Assembly (NCBI RefSeq): GCF_044904665.1
Contig: NZ_JADIKM010000003.1
Span: 186,001 to 250,000, forward strand
DNA: 64,000 bases
From: Dyella_A ginsengisoli
GTDB taxonomy: Bacteria > Pseudomonadota > Gammaproteobacteria > Xanthomonadales > Rhodanobacteraceae
Direction: 5' to 3'
In this document: positions 1 through 10,703 of the stretch, piece by piece
How the letters are laid out: each line of letters begins with the position of its first letter
Position numbering within the stretch: the stretch's first letter is position 1
Position numbers and translations under genes: made by a program
Notes under the pieces: generated by a model
Database searches by the model: none
Seen by the model: the letters and a program-made list of their open reading frames with translations, nothing else
What the model was told of the DNA's origin: nothing

Positions 1-1
1 C

Positions 2-2425
<2,424 letters not shown>

Positions 2426-2485
2426 TGGATGCTGGTGGAGGTGCTTGCGGAGTCCATCGGTCGGGTGGATGAGGGAGCAAGGCTC

Positions 2486-2866
2486 GGGCATGCGGTGCTG
2501 CGAGCGGTTTCCGTCGCAAGCCTTTCTACAGCTCAAGAGCGAAAACCTCCCCCTCACCCCGACCCTCTCCCCCGAACGGTGGAGCTGTTCAGGGGAGAGG
2601 GAGCAGAGCGCGGGCATGTGGTGCTGCGAGCGGTTTCCGTCCCGCGTCTGTCTGCAAGCCAGGAGCGAGAGCCTCCCCCTCACCCCGACCCTCTCCCCCG
2701 AACGGTGGAGCTGTTCAGGGGAGAGGGAGCAGAGCGCGGGCATGCGGTGCTGCGAGCGGTTTCAGTCGCGAGCCTGTCTGCGAGCCAGGAGCGAAAGAGC
2801 TTGCCCCCTCACCCCGACTCTCTCCCCCGAACGGTGCAGCTGTTCAGGGGGGAGGGAGTGAAGCGC
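2486..2866. repeat. Three tandem copies of a ~126-bp hairpin-bearing intergenic repeat
   Basis: Copies span 2486-2611 (126 bases), 2612-2737 (126) and 2738-2866 (129). Each starts with GGGCATG(C/T)GGTGCTGCGAG and ends with a hairpin in which CCCTCTCCCCCGAAC pairs with GTTCAGGGGAGAGGG (one C/A mismatch) around a nine-base loop. Differences between copies are a few substitutions and one 3-base insertion in the last copy. The pyrimidine-rich CCCTCACCCCGACCCTCTCCCC core is of a kind dispersed between genes in xanthomonad-type genomes; that generalisation is from memory. Confidence 0.85.
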
Positions 2867-2910
2867 GGGCGGTGAGGGAGTAGCTGATATGGCGCGGCTC
2901 GGGCTTTGAG

Positions 2911-2942
2911 CCCTCTCCCCCGAGCCTGCTCGGGGGAGAGGG
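2911..2942. repeat. Solo hairpin of the same CCCTCTCCCC repeat family
   Basis: CCCTCTCCCCCGAGC (2911-2925) pairs perfectly over 15 bases with GCTCGGGGGAGAGGG (2928-2942) across a two-base loop. It shares its outer stem with the three upstream tandem copies but has a different loop and inner stem, so it is a diverged relative. It is followed by GGGGGCGCTTTTGCTTTTTT, so it may also end transcripts leaving the ATPase gene. Confidence 0.7.
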
Positions 2943-3106
2943 TTGGGTGAGGGGGCGCTTTTGCTTTTTTCCGAAGCTCCCGCAATCCGCCCGAACCCGC
3001 GCGCTCATCCGGAATTTTCTCTGACAGGAGCGACGCGCCCGGTGCCGTGCGGGTGGATGCGATGGCTTAGACTTCGCGCCTTGCCCCCGACCCGGAAGCG
3101 CCTGCC

Positions 3107-3514
3107 ATGTCCGACACCATCGCCCTGATCCAGCGTTACTACGAGGCGTTCAACCGCGGTGACTGGGAGGCGATGCTGGCGTGCCTCACCGACGACGTGG
3201 CGCACGATCTGAACCAGGGCGGCCGCGAGCACGGGCGCGAGGCGTTCCGCGCATTCCTTGCGCGCATGCAGGCGAGCTACCGCGAACAGCTGCAGAAGAT
3301 CGTGGTGATGGCCTCCGCCGACGGCCTGCGCGCCGCCGCCGAGTACGAGGTGCACGGCAGCTATCTCGCCGACGACGAGGGCCTGCCGCCCGCGCACGGC
3401 CAGCGCTACGTGCTGCCGGGCGGCGCGTTCTTCGACATCCGCGACGGGCGCATCAGCCGCGTCAGCAACTACTACAACCTCAACGACTGGATCGCCCAGG
3501 TTTCCGGCGGCTGA
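3107..3514 (+). CDS. SnoaL/NTF2-like (ketosteroid isomerase-related) protein
   Basis: The 135-residue protein has the signature of the cystatin-like NTF2 fold: an N-terminal helix (ALIQRYYEAFNRGDWEAMLACL), then a DDVAHDLNQGG segment, and a C-terminal sheet with GGAFFDIRDGRISRVSNYYN. Known family members are small isomerases, hydrolases or ligand-binding proteins, so the reaction cannot be told from sequence. The length is normal for a single domain. No signal peptide is present, so it acts in the cytoplasm. The next gene begins four bases after its stop, suggesting co-transcription with the GNAT gene. Confidence 0.82.
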   Translation: MSDTIALIQRYYEAFNRGDWEAMLACLTDDVAHDLNQGGREHGREAFRAFLARMQASYREQLQKIVVMASADGLRAAAEYEVHGSYLADDEGLPPAHGQRYVLPGGAFFDIRDGRISRVSNYYNLNDWIAQVSGG

Positions 3515-3518
3515 GTCG

Positions 3519-4115
3519 ATGAGCGTGCGCGTGATCACCTGCGTCGGCCCGGCGGTAACGCCGCACCTGGACGACCTCGCGCGGCTGCGTATCGCAGTGT
3601 TCCGCGACTGGCCGTACCTGTACGAGGGCGACCTCGATTACGAGCGCCGCTACCTGGCCGCCTATGCGAACTCGCCGCGCAGCGTGTTCGTGCTGGCGCT
3701 GGATGGCGACACGGTGGTCGGCGCCTCCAGCGGCATTCCGCTGGCCGACGACGGCGAGGCATTCCAGGCGCCGTTTCGCGCGCGTGGCATGGCGGTGGAC
3801 GAGGTGTTCTATTTCGGCGAGTCGGTGCTGCTGCGCGACTATCGCGGGCAGGGCGTCGGCCATCGCTTCTTCGACGAGCGCGAGGCGCACGCGCGGCGCC
3901 TCGGTGGATTCGCGTGGACGGCGTTTTGCGCGGTCGAACGCGATGCGGACGATCCGCGCTGCCCGCCCGGCCATCGTCCCAACGACGCGTTCTGGACCAA
4001 GCGCGGCTACCGGCGCCAGGACGACCTGTTCTGCACGCTGCCGTGGACCGAGATCGGCGCGGCGGCCGAGTGCGCGCATCGCCTGCGCTTCTGGCTGCGT
4101 CCGCTGGACGCCTGA
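3519..4115 (+). CDS. GNAT-family N-acetyltransferase
   Basis: A 198-residue protein with a GNAT fold. The acetyl-CoA pyrophosphate loop is visible as RGQGVGH (about residues 110-116), preceded by the strand VFYFGESVLLRDY. An N-terminal segment (LARLRIAVFRDWPYLYEGD) and the C-terminal WTKRGYRRQDDLFCTLPW match GNAT proteins of roughly 200 residues found in proteobacteria. The substrate is unknown. The start ATG lies four bases after the NTF2-like stop; 24 bases separate its stop from folC. Nothing in it points to a particular pathway. Confidence 0.85.
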   Translation: MSVRVITCVGPAVTPHLDDLARLRIAVFRDWPYLYEGDLDYERRYLAAYANSPRSVFVLALDGDTVVGASSGIPLADDGEAFQAPFRARGMAVDEVFYFGESVLLRDYRGQGVGHRFFDEREAHARRLGGFAWTAFCAVERDADDPRCPPGHRPNDAFWTKRGYRRQDDLFCTLPWTEIGAAAECAHRLRFWLRPLDA

Positions 4116-4139
4116 CGACTTATCTCCACCGGATCTCCG

Positions 4140-5426
4140 ATGACCCGCACCCTCGCCGAATGGCTCGCCTACCAGGAAGGCGTGAACCCGCGCAGCATCG
4201 AGCTGGGCCTCGATCGGGTGCGCGCCGTGTGGCAGCGCATGGGCGCGCCGCGGATCGCGCGGCACGTCATCACCGTGGGCGGCACCAACGGCAAGGGCTC
4301 CACCGTGGCGCTGCTGGAAGCGATGCTGCACGCCGCCGGCCGGCGCACCGGCGCGTTCACCTCGCCGCACCTGCTGGCCTACAACGAGCGCGTGCGGATC
4401 GACGGTCACGACGTGGACGATGCCGCGCTGGTGGCGGCTTTCGAGCGCATCGAGACAGCGCGCATGCAGGGGCCGGACGCGCCGATCCCGCTGACCTATT
4501 TCGAGTTCGGCACGCTGGCCGCGCTGGATCTGTTCGCCCGCGGCGGGGTGGATGTGGCCGTGCTGGAAGTGGGGCTGGGCGGCCGGCTCGATGCGGTGAA
4601 CATCATCGACGCCGACGTGGCGGTGATCACCACGGTCGACCTCGACCACGTGGACTGGCTGGGGCCGGATCGCGACAGCATCGGCCGCGAGAAGGCGGGC
4701 ATTGCGCGCGCCGGGCGGCCGGCGATCGTCGGCGAGCTGGAGCCGCCGATCGGACTGCTCGCGGCGCTGGCCACGATCGGCGCGCGGGTGGAGCGTGCGG
4801 GCGTGGACTTCCACGTCGAGCGGCTGGATCGCGGCTGGCGCTGGTGTCATCGCGACGGCACGGTGATGGAGCTGCCTGATCCCGCGCTGGCCGCACCGGT
4901 GCAGTACGCCAATGCCGCCGCCGCGATCGCCGTGCTGCACGCGCTAGATGCCGGCGTACTCGGTGACTCGCCGGAGCGGACGGTGGCCTCGGCGCTGGGA
5001 CGCGTGAGCGTGGCCGCGCGGCTGCAATGCATGGGTGGCGATCCGCCGCTGTACGTCGACGTGGGCCACAACCCGCAGGCGGCGCGTGCGCTGGCGCAAT
5101 GGCTGGATGCCACGCCGCACGGCCGAGTGCATGCCGTGTTCGGCGCGCTGTCGGACAAGGACGTGGCCGGCGTGCTCGCCGCGCTGGGACCGCGCATCAG
5201 CCACTGGCACCTGGCCGGACTGAATCACGACACGCCGCGCGGGCTGCCGGTGCAGTCGCTGGTCGATACCCTGCAGGCCGCGCTGCCGGGCGCGCCGCAC
5301 GACGCTCACGCAGGCGTGGCGGCGGCACTGGCGGCCGCGCGGGCGGCGGCGCAGCCGGGCGACTGCATCCTCGCCTTCGGCTCGTTCTTCGTGGCCTCGG
5401 CGGTGCTCGCATCCGGCGCCGCCTGA
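4140..5426 (+). CDS. folC: Bifunctional dihydrofolate synthase / folylpolyglutamate synthase
   Basis: FolC adds L-glutamate to dihydropteroate and then extends the polyglutamate tail of folates, using ATP, in the cytoplasm. The 428-residue length is normal. The ATP-binding loop is GGTNGKGSTVALLE (about residues 43-56), followed by TSPHLLAYNERVRIDG, FEFGTLAAL, VGLGGRLDAVN and HVDWLG, all hallmark FolC/Mur-ligase segments; the C-terminal domain begins near VDVGHNPQAARAL. Here it precedes a SPOR protein, cvpA and purF; in many gammaproteobacteria accD sits directly upstream, but no accD is in this window. Confidence 0.95.
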   Translation: MTRTLAEWLAYQEGVNPRSIELGLDRVRAVWQRMGAPRIARHVITVGGTNGKGSTVALLEAMLHAAGRRTGAFTSPHLLAYNERVRIDGHDVDDAALVAAFERIETARMQGPDAPIPLTYFEFGTLAALDLFARGGVDVAVLEVGLGGRLDAVNIIDADVAVITTVDLDHVDWLGPDRDSIGREKAGIARAGRPAIVGELEPPIGLLAALATIGARVERAGVDFHVERLDRGWRWCHRDGTVMELPDPALAAPVQYANAAAAIAVLHALDAGVLGDSPERTVASALGRVSVAARLQCMGGDPPLYVDVGHNPQAARALAQWLDATPHGRVHAVFGALSDKDVAGVLAALGPRISHWHLAGLNHDTPRGLPVQSLVDTLQAALPGAPHDAHAGVAAALAAARAAAQPGDCILAFGSFFVASAVLASGAA

Positions 5427-5444
5427 ACGACGCACGGACCGATT

Positions 5445-5474
5445 TTCGGAAGAGCTGGCGAGGCCGGGTATAAT
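5445..5474 (+). promoter_or_regulatory. Candidate sigma-70 promoter for the SPOR-cvpA-purF unit
   Basis: A perfect TATAAT lies at 5469-5474. The best -35 candidate, TTCGGA at 5445-5450, is weak and gives an 18-base spacer. The predicted transcript would start near 5481, about 35 bases before the TTG start of the SPOR gene. The GGAG at 5506-5509 is the ribosome site. Confidence 0.5.
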
Positions 5475-5515
5475 TCCGCCGCTTTGCGCCGCGCCCGCCC
5501 ATCCTGGAGCCCGTC

Positions 5516-6547
5516 TTGAAAACTCGCCTGCTGGGAGCCTTTGTTCTCATCGCGCTGCTTGTGCTGTTCGTGCCGATGTTCTTCCCGAGCAGCCCGCCCA
5601 CGGCTCCCGGCGACCAGACGGTGAGCCTGGCCATTCCGCCGGCGCCGGACCGCGACCTGCAGACCAAGACCATGAGCCTGGACCCGAATGCCGCCGCGCC
5701 GGCCGCGGCGGCCAGTGCCGGTGCCGTGGTCATCCCAGCGGCGGGCAATGGCAGCAGCGACCAGCTGGCCACGGTCGACATCCGCTCGCGCCGCCCCACC
5801 GATGTGGAGACCGGCGACGGGGCGACTTCCGCCGCTCCGGCGAATGCGCCGTCCGAGCCCGCGGTCGCCGCTCCGGCGAATGCTCCGGCCAGCCAGCCGC
5901 CGGCCGCCGCGCCGGCGCCGGTCAAGCCGACCGCCAGTGAGCCGGTGATCAAGTCGCGGGCGCCGGCGGCCGAGCCGCCCAAGGCGACTGCGCCGGCGTT
6001 GCCGCCGGCCACCGCGGCACGCGGCAACTACAGCCTGAGCCTCAGCGCCTACGCGTCCAGCGCCGGAGCGCGCAGCCTGATGCAGCGCGTGCAGAAACTG
6101 GGCTATCCGGTGAGCAGCCGGGTGATCCAGCAGGGTGGCAAATCGCTCACCGCGGTGGAGGCGGGTCCGTTCGCCACGCGCACCGCCGCGGAGAGCGCGC
6201 GACTGAAGATCACCCAGAGCATCGCCGGTGTGCCGGTGCGCCTGGAAAGCGGTGCGAGCACGCCGGCCGGCGACGAGCCGGCCAGCACGGCGCCCAAGGC
6301 GGCTGCGCGCGCCGGCGGCTGGGCGGTGCAGGTGGCCGCGATGAGCAGCCAGTCCGACGCCAATGCCCTGCGCGACAAGCTGCGTGCGAACGGCTTCGAC
6401 GGTTTCGTCGACTCGGTGACCGCCGGCGGCAAGAAGCTCTGGCGCGTGCGCGCCGGGCCGCAGACCCAGCGTGGTGACGCCGAGCGCGTGCGCGACCAGA
6501 TCAAGTCCAAGCTTGGTCTGGCCGGCAACGTCGTCAGCGTCCCCTGA
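5516..6547 (+). CDS. Membrane-anchored cell-division protein with two SPOR domains (DedD-like)
   Basis: SPOR domains bind glycan strands stripped of stem peptides at the division septum. The 343-residue protein starts with a cytoplasmic tip and one membrane helix (GAFVLIALLVLFVPMFF, residues 7-23), then a long Ala/Pro-rich linker (about 40-170), and two C-terminal SPOR repeats: GNYSLSLSAYAS... (about 172-250) and GGWAVQVAAMSS... (about 262-343). The start is TTG at 5516, chosen because GGAG sits six bases before it and the reading gives a proper anchor. The position between folC and cvpA is where DedD is found in gammaproteobacteria. E. coli DedD has one SPOR domain; the tandem pair is notable. 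Confidence 0.88.
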   Translation: MKTRLLGAFVLIALLVLFVPMFFPSSPPTAPGDQTVSLAIPPAPDRDLQTKTMSLDPNAAAPAAAASAGAVVIPAAGNGSSDQLATVDIRSRRPTDVETGDGATSAAPANAPSEPAVAAPANAPASQPPAAAPAPVKPTASEPVIKSRAPAAEPPKATAPALPPATAARGNYSLSLSAYASSAGARSLMQRVQKLGYPVSSRVIQQGGKSLTAVEAGPFATRTAAESARLKITQSIAGVPVRLESGASTPAGDEPASTAPKAAARAGGWAVQVAAMSSQSDANALRDKLRANGFDGFVDSVTAGGKKLWRVRAGPQTQRGDAERVRDQIKSKLGLAGNVVSVP

Positions 6548-6578
6548 TCCACGCCCGCCGCCCCGGACCCGCCGCAGG

Positions 6579-7295
6579 ATGAACTGGACCGATTACTTCA
6601 TCGCAGGCGTGCTGGCCGTGTCCGTGCTGATCGGCCTGTGGCGCGGGCTGGTGGCCGAGGTGCTGTCGCTGGCGATCTGGATCGGTTCGATCTGGGTCGC
6701 CTGGGCGTTCGGTCCGAGCGTGGCCGCGTACTTCGAGCACAGCATCCACACGCCCGAGCTGCGGCTGGTCACCGGCTACGGCATCTGCGTGGTCGCGGTG
6801 CTGATCGTCGGCGCGCTGGTCAACGCGATCTTCCGCCGGCTGGTGGCCGGCGCCGGGTTGTCCGGTCCGGATCGCGCGTTGGGCATGCTGTTCGGTTTCG
6901 CCCGCGGCGTGCTACTGGTGGCGCTGATGGTGTTCCTGCTCGGCTTCACCGCGGTCACCCGCGAGCCGTGGTGGCGCCAGTCGCTACTGCTGCCGCAGTT
7001 CCAGTCGGTGGCGATCGCGGTCGGGCACCACCTGCCGGCGAGCACGGCGCGCTACCTGCACCCGTCGCCCGAGGTGCTGGACGGCCTGCCGAAGCTGCCG
7101 GAGATGTCCGGCGCGGCCAACCTCAAGGGCGTGCGCGACATGCTCGACGCGCGCGGCGCTGGCTCCACGCCTTCGCTGGGCGACCTGAAGGCCGCCTTGC
7201 GCGGGCCGTCCGGCGCACCCACATCACCGTCTTCCGCGGCCTCGCCGGCGGTCCCCGCCAAGGCGGACCCGGCGGACGTGTCCTCGCATCCGTAA
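6579..7295 (+). CDS. cvpA: CvpA family membrane protein
   Basis: CvpA is an inner-membrane protein first tied to colicin V production and, in enterobacteria, to purine and bile-salt phenotypes; its molecular role is unsettled. The 238-residue product begins MNWTDYFIAGVLAVSVLIG, a classic CvpA start, and has four hydrophobic helices within the first ~150 residues (for example GLVAEVLSLAIWIGSIWVAWAF and GMLFGFARGVLLVALMVFLLG). A low-complexity Ser/Pro/Ala tail follows. An in-frame extension upstream to 6471 is possible but reads into the preceding gene. The purF gene follows 29 bases later, the usual cvpA-purF pair. Confidence 0.9.
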   Translation: MNWTDYFIAGVLAVSVLIGLWRGLVAEVLSLAIWIGSIWVAWAFGPSVAAYFEHSIHTPELRLVTGYGICVVAVLIVGALVNAIFRRLVAGAGLSGPDRALGMLFGFARGVLLVALMVFLLGFTAVTREPWWRQSLLLPQFQSVAIAVGHHLPASTARYLHPSPEVLDGLPKLPEMSGAANLKGVRDMLDARGAGSTPSLGDLKAALRGPSGAPTSPSSAASPAVPAKADPADVSSHP

Positions 7296-7324
7296 TCGCA
7301 ACACCCACGCAGGCGTAAACCATC

Positions 7325-8800
7325 ATGTGCGGAATCATCGGCATTGTCGGCATCACCGAGGTCGCCTCGGCGCTCTATGACGGCCTCACCGTATTGCAGC
7401 ACCGCGGCCAGGACGCCGCGGGCATCGCCACCGTGGATGGATCCCGCCTGCGCCTGCACAAGGGCAACGGCCTGGTGCGCGACGTGTTCAACCAGACCTC
7501 GATGGCCCGCCTGCGCGGCCGCATCGGCATCGGCCACTGCCGCTACCCGACCGCCGGCTCCGAAGGCGCCGACGAGGCGCAGCCGCTGTACGTGAACTCG
7601 CCCTACGGCATCGCGTTCGCGCACAACGGCAACCTGATCAACACCGAGTCGCTGCGGCGCGAGATGTTTCACGAGGACCGCCGCCACATCAACACCGAGT
7701 CCGACTCCGAGGTGCTGCTGAACGTGCTGGCGCACGAGCTGCAGATCCAGGAGCGCATGGCGCTCACCCCGGACCACATCTTCAAGGCCGTTGCCGGCGT
7801 GCATGCCCGCGCCCGCGGCGGCTACGCCTGCATCGGCCTGGTGCTGGGCTACGGCCTGATCGCCTTCCGCGATCCCAACGGCATCCGTCCGCTGGTGCTG
7901 GGCGAGCGCGTCACCGGCGAAGGGCGCGAGTACGCGGTGGCGTCCGAGTCGGTGGCGCTGGACGTGCTCGGTTTCAAGCGCGTGCGCGACATCGCGCCGG
8001 GCGAGGCGGTGATCATCACCGACGACGGCCAGCTGTTCAGCCGCCACTGCGCCGAGAGCGCGGTGCATGCGCCGTGCATCTTCGAGTACGTGTACCTGGC
8101 CCGCCCCGATTCGATGATCGAGGACGTCTCGGTGTACAAGGCGCGCCTGCGCATGGGCGAGAAGCTGGCGCAGAAGATCATGCGCCTGCGCCCCGATCAC
8201 GGCATCGATGCGGTGATCCCGATCCCCGACACCGCCCGCACCGCCGCCAGCGCGCTGGCCGGCGCGCTCGGCGTGCCGTTCCGCGAGGGCCTGGTGAAGA
8301 ACCGCTACGTGGGCCGCACCTTCATCATGCCGGGGCAGGGCGACCGCGTGAAATCGGTACGCCGCAAGCTCAACGCGGTGGACCTGGAGTTCCGCAAGAA
8401 GAACGTGCTGCTGGTGGACGACTCGATCGTGCGCGGCACCACCTCCAAGCAGATCATCCAGATGGCCCGCGACGCCGGCGCCAAGAACGTCTACTTCGCC
8501 TCGGCTGCGCCGCCGGTGCGCTACCCCAACGTCTACGGCATCGACATGCCGTCGGCCACCGAGCTGATCGCCGCCGGCCAGACCGAAAAGGAAGTGGAAG
8601 CGCAGCTCGGCGCCGACTGGCTGATCTACCAGGACCTGGAAGACCTGATCTGGGCCGTGCAGGACGGCAACGAGGACCTCAAGCACTTCGATACCTCGTG
8701 CTTCTCCGGCGAGTACGTCACCGGCCTGGAGAAGGAGTATCTGCAGCAGATCGAGCTGATGCGTTCGGACGACGCCAAGGCCGCCCGCCGTACGGCGTGA
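7325..8800 (+). CDS. purF: Amidophosphoribosyltransferase
   Basis: PurF makes 5-phosphoribosylamine from PRPP and glutamine, the first step of purine synthesis, in the cytoplasm. The 491-residue protein has the exposed catalytic Cys2 (MCGIIGIVG) of the Ntn glutaminase domain with LQHRGQDAAGI and HNGNL, then the phosphoribosyltransferase domain with the PRPP motif VLLVDDSIVRGTTSKQII (about residues 360-378). The start cannot be elsewhere because processing exposes Cys2. It follows cvpA by 29 bases and converges on the VOC gene with only 18 bases between stops. Confidence 0.97.
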   Translation: MCGIIGIVGITEVASALYDGLTVLQHRGQDAAGIATVDGSRLRLHKGNGLVRDVFNQTSMARLRGRIGIGHCRYPTAGSEGADEAQPLYVNSPYGIAFAHNGNLINTESLRREMFHEDRRHINTESDSEVLLNVLAHELQIQERMALTPDHIFKAVAGVHARARGGYACIGLVLGYGLIAFRDPNGIRPLVLGERVTGEGREYAVASESVALDVLGFKRVRDIAPGEAVIITDDGQLFSRHCAESAVHAPCIFEYVYLARPDSMIEDVSVYKARLRMGEKLAQKIMRLRPDHGIDAVIPIPDTARTAASALAGALGVPFREGLVKNRYVGRTFIMPGQGDRVKSVRRKLNAVDLEFRKKNVLLVDDSIVRGTTSKQIIQMARDAGAKNVYFASAAPPVRYPNVYGIDMPSATELIAAGQTEKEVEAQLGADWLIYQDLEDLIWAVQDGNEDLKHFDTSCFSGEYVTGLEKEYLQQIELMRSDDAKAARRTA

Positions 8801-8818
8801 GAGCGCTGCTTGTCGGCA

Positions 8819-9208
8819 TCAACCATCGGCAAGCGGGCGGCCGCCCAGGTTCTGGGCAATGCGCCAGAGCACGCCGGAGGGGTCGGTCATGCAGAAGTCG
8901 CGCATGCGCCACGGCCGGTCCTCCGGTTCGTCAAGGCGGATGTCGTAGCGCTCGACGATGCGCTCGTTGCGCAGGTGTTGGTGCCAGGCATCGACGTCGG
9001 CCACCAGCAGATGCATGACAAAGTTGTCGGCGTGGCCAGGGCGGTAAAAGTCCTGCAGCAGGAAACTGCACTCGCCGGCTGCGAAATAGGCGACGCCATC
9101 GCCCTCGGATTTCTCCTCGAAGCCGATGTCGGCGTAAAAGCGCCGCGACAGCGCATAGTCGCGCGCCGGGACAAAGGCCTTGATTTCGATGGTGGCGAGG
9201 CGATCCAT
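8819..9208 (-). CDS. VOC (glyoxalase/bleomycin-resistance-like) family protein
   Basis: A 129-residue single-domain VOC protein: MDRLATIEIKAFVPARDYALSRRFYADIGFEE at the N-terminus gives the first beta-alpha-beta unit, and RMRDFCMTDPSGVLWRIAQ is the typical end with the DPSG(N/V) signature. Family members bind a divalent metal and act on, or bind, small reactive molecules; no substrate can be assigned. GAG with LLQDFY and FVMHLLV resembles small stand-alone VOC proteins of xanthomonads. The start at 9208 gives the complete fold; longer readings upstream are repetitive and unlikely. It is divergent from the DUF455 gene. Confidence 0.86.
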   Translation of the reverse strand: MDRLATIEIKAFVPARDYALSRRFYADIGFEEKSEGDGVAYFAAGECSFLLQDFYRPGHADNFVMHLLVADVDAWHQHLRNERIVERYDIRLDEPEDRPWRMRDFCMTDPSGVLWRIAQNLGGRPLADG

Positions 9209-9307
9209 GCGTAGGCTCCAAGAGAATGACGAGCGATGACTATGCCGCTTTCGCCTTACCTCGGCCATTGACCCAGACGCCCTTCCAGACTTGCCGTGAT
9301 AAATGAT

Positions 9308-10108
9308 ATGCACGCCGCCGCCAAGCGCTGCCTCGATGCCGCCGATCCGGCGGAAAAGCTGCGCCTGACCCACGCCACCTGGCAGGCGCTGGAGGCCGGC
9401 GAGCTGGCGCCCGATGCAGCCGCGCCGGCGCCGCTGCCGATCGGTGCACCCGGTCGCCCGGCGCGGCCCGTGCTGGTCTCCGCGCGGCAGGTGCCGCAGC
9501 GCGGGCTCGGCACGCCGGAAGGGCGCGCGGCACTGGTCCACGCCGTGGCGCACATCGAGTTCAACGCGATCAACCTGGCCTGGGATGCGGTCTACCGCTT
9601 CCGCGGCATGCCGGCGGACTACTACCACGACTGGGCCAGCTGCGCGCACGACGAGGCGCGCCACTTCACCCTGCTGAGCGAGCGGCTGGCCGAGCTCGGC
9701 CACGCCTACGGCGACTTCGATGCGCACAACGGCCTGTGGGAAATGGCCGAGAAGACCGCCCATCGCGACACCGCGCGCATGGCGCTGGTGCCGCGCGTGC
9801 TGGAGGCGCGCGGGCTGGACGTGACGCCGGGCATGATCGAGCGCCTCACCGGTGCGGGGGATCATCGGACGGTGGAGATCCTGCAGCTGATCCTGCGCGA
9901 GGAAGTGGCCCACGTCGCCGCGGGCACGCGCTGGTTCCACTGGTGCTGCGCACGCGACGGCATCGAGCCGCGCGCCACCTTCATCGACATGCTGCGCACC
10001 TACATGGGCGCCAGCCTGCGCGGCCCGTTCAACCGCGCGGCGCGATTGCAGGCGGGCTTCGACGAGGCCGAGATGGACGCGCTGACGGCACTCGCCCTCA
10101 CTGGCTGA
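9308..10108 (+). CDS. DUF455 family ferritin-like protein
   Basis: This 266-residue protein belongs to the DUF455 group, with a four-helix ferritin-like core. Carboxylate/His metal-binding signatures are visible: HIEFNAINLAWDAVYRF, CAHDEARHFTLLSERL and ILREEVAHVAAGTRWF (the E...ExxH pattern twice). Relatives are predicted di-iron proteins; tRNA-modifying hydroxylases have a similar core but no function is assigned to this family member. ATG at 9308 (MHAAAKRCLDAADP) matches the usual N-terminus; GTG at 9296 would add four residues. It is divergent from the VOC gene with 99 bases between. Confidence 0.85.
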   Translation: MHAAAKRCLDAADPAEKLRLTHATWQALEAGELAPDAAAPAPLPIGAPGRPARPVLVSARQVPQRGLGTPEGRAALVHAVAHIEFNAINLAWDAVYRFRGMPADYYHDWASCAHDEARHFTLLSERLAELGHAYGDFDAHNGLWEMAEKTAHRDTARMALVPRVLEARGLDVTPGMIERLTGAGDHRTVEILQLILREEVAHVAAGTRWFHWCCARDGIEPRATFIDMLRTYMGASLRGPFNRAARLQAGFDEAEMDALTALALTG

Positions 10109-10239
10109 ATGTGGCGCGGCCCGTTGCGCTGCAGCTTTCGTCTCCGGATAGGGCCGAGTAGGTTCGGGAAGTCGCCGTCCTGCCCGTGGGCCACACGGCC
10201 CGTTGCCGACGGACGACGTCACTCCATGGAGGATCTCCC

Positions 10240-10662
10240 ATGCTCAGTGTGTCCGAGTCGGTTGAACTGCCTGCGCCCGCCAATGCCGTCTGGAAGACGC
10301 TCGGCGATTTCGGCGGGGCGCAGCGTTATCTGGCGGTGGTGGAGCGTTGCGAACTGGCCCATCACGGCGGCAGCACCGAGCGGGTGCTGCATCTGAAGGG
10401 TGGTGGCAGCGTGCGCGAGCGGCTGGTGTTGTCCTGCGATGAGGATCGCTCGCTGCGCTACACCATCGTCGAGTCGCCGCTGCCGGTGGCCGACTACGTG
10501 AGCACCGTGCGGGTCGATCCGCTGGACGACCGCCGTTGCCGGGTCACCTGGTCCGCCACCTTCGAGTCGCACGGCAGCAGCGACGAGGCGGCGCGCGAGG
10601 CGATTGCCGGTATCTACCGCATGGGCTTCGATGGCCTGCGCCAGCTGTACGCGGTCGCCTGA
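10240..10662 (+). CDS. SRPBCC (START-like) family protein
   Basis: The 140-residue protein is a Bet v1/polyketide-cyclase fold domain. The N-terminal strand MLSVSESVELPAPANAVWKTLGDFGG is the standard SRPBCC opening, and RCRVTWSATFESHG...IYRMGFDGLRQL is the standard last strands and long C-terminal helix. These proteins form a hydrophobic cavity; the ligand here is unknown, with closest flavour to MxaD/PYR-like bacterial members. GGAGG at 10228-10232 lies seven bases before ATG 10240, which settles the start against a longer frame from 10186. The DUF4242 gene follows 41 bases later and is probably co-transcribed. Confidence 0.88.
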   Translation: MLSVSESVELPAPANAVWKTLGDFGGAQRYLAVVERCELAHHGGSTERVLHLKGGGSVRERLVLSCDEDRSLRYTIVESPLPVADYVSTVRVDPLDDRRCRVTWSATFESHGSSDEAAREAIAGIYRMGFDGLRQLYAVA

Positions 10663-10703
10663 TCGCGCGACCACCCGCTCCTCAACCCAGGAGATATGCC
10701 GCC

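Larger units (their letters stand above)
2426..3106. other. Gene-free stretch with intergenic repeats
   Basis: This 681-base interval between the P1B ATPase and the NTF2-like gene shows no believable gene. Two overlapping frames are open through it only because the tandem repeat has a length divisible by three and lacks stops. It holds three ~126-base tandem copies (2486-2866) and one separate hairpin (2911-2942). A possible -10 element TAGACT lies at 3068-3073 ahead of the next gene, without a convincing -35. Confidence 0.7.

Noticed and set aside
2486..2866. Possible CRISPR array
   Set aside because: Units are 126 bases and nearly identical throughout, with no short repeat plus unique spacer pattern and no cas genes.
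2429..2875. Two overlapping open frames of 138-148 codons
   Set aside because: They are produced by the tandem repeat, whose unit length is divisible by three; the protein is repeat sequence with no domain.
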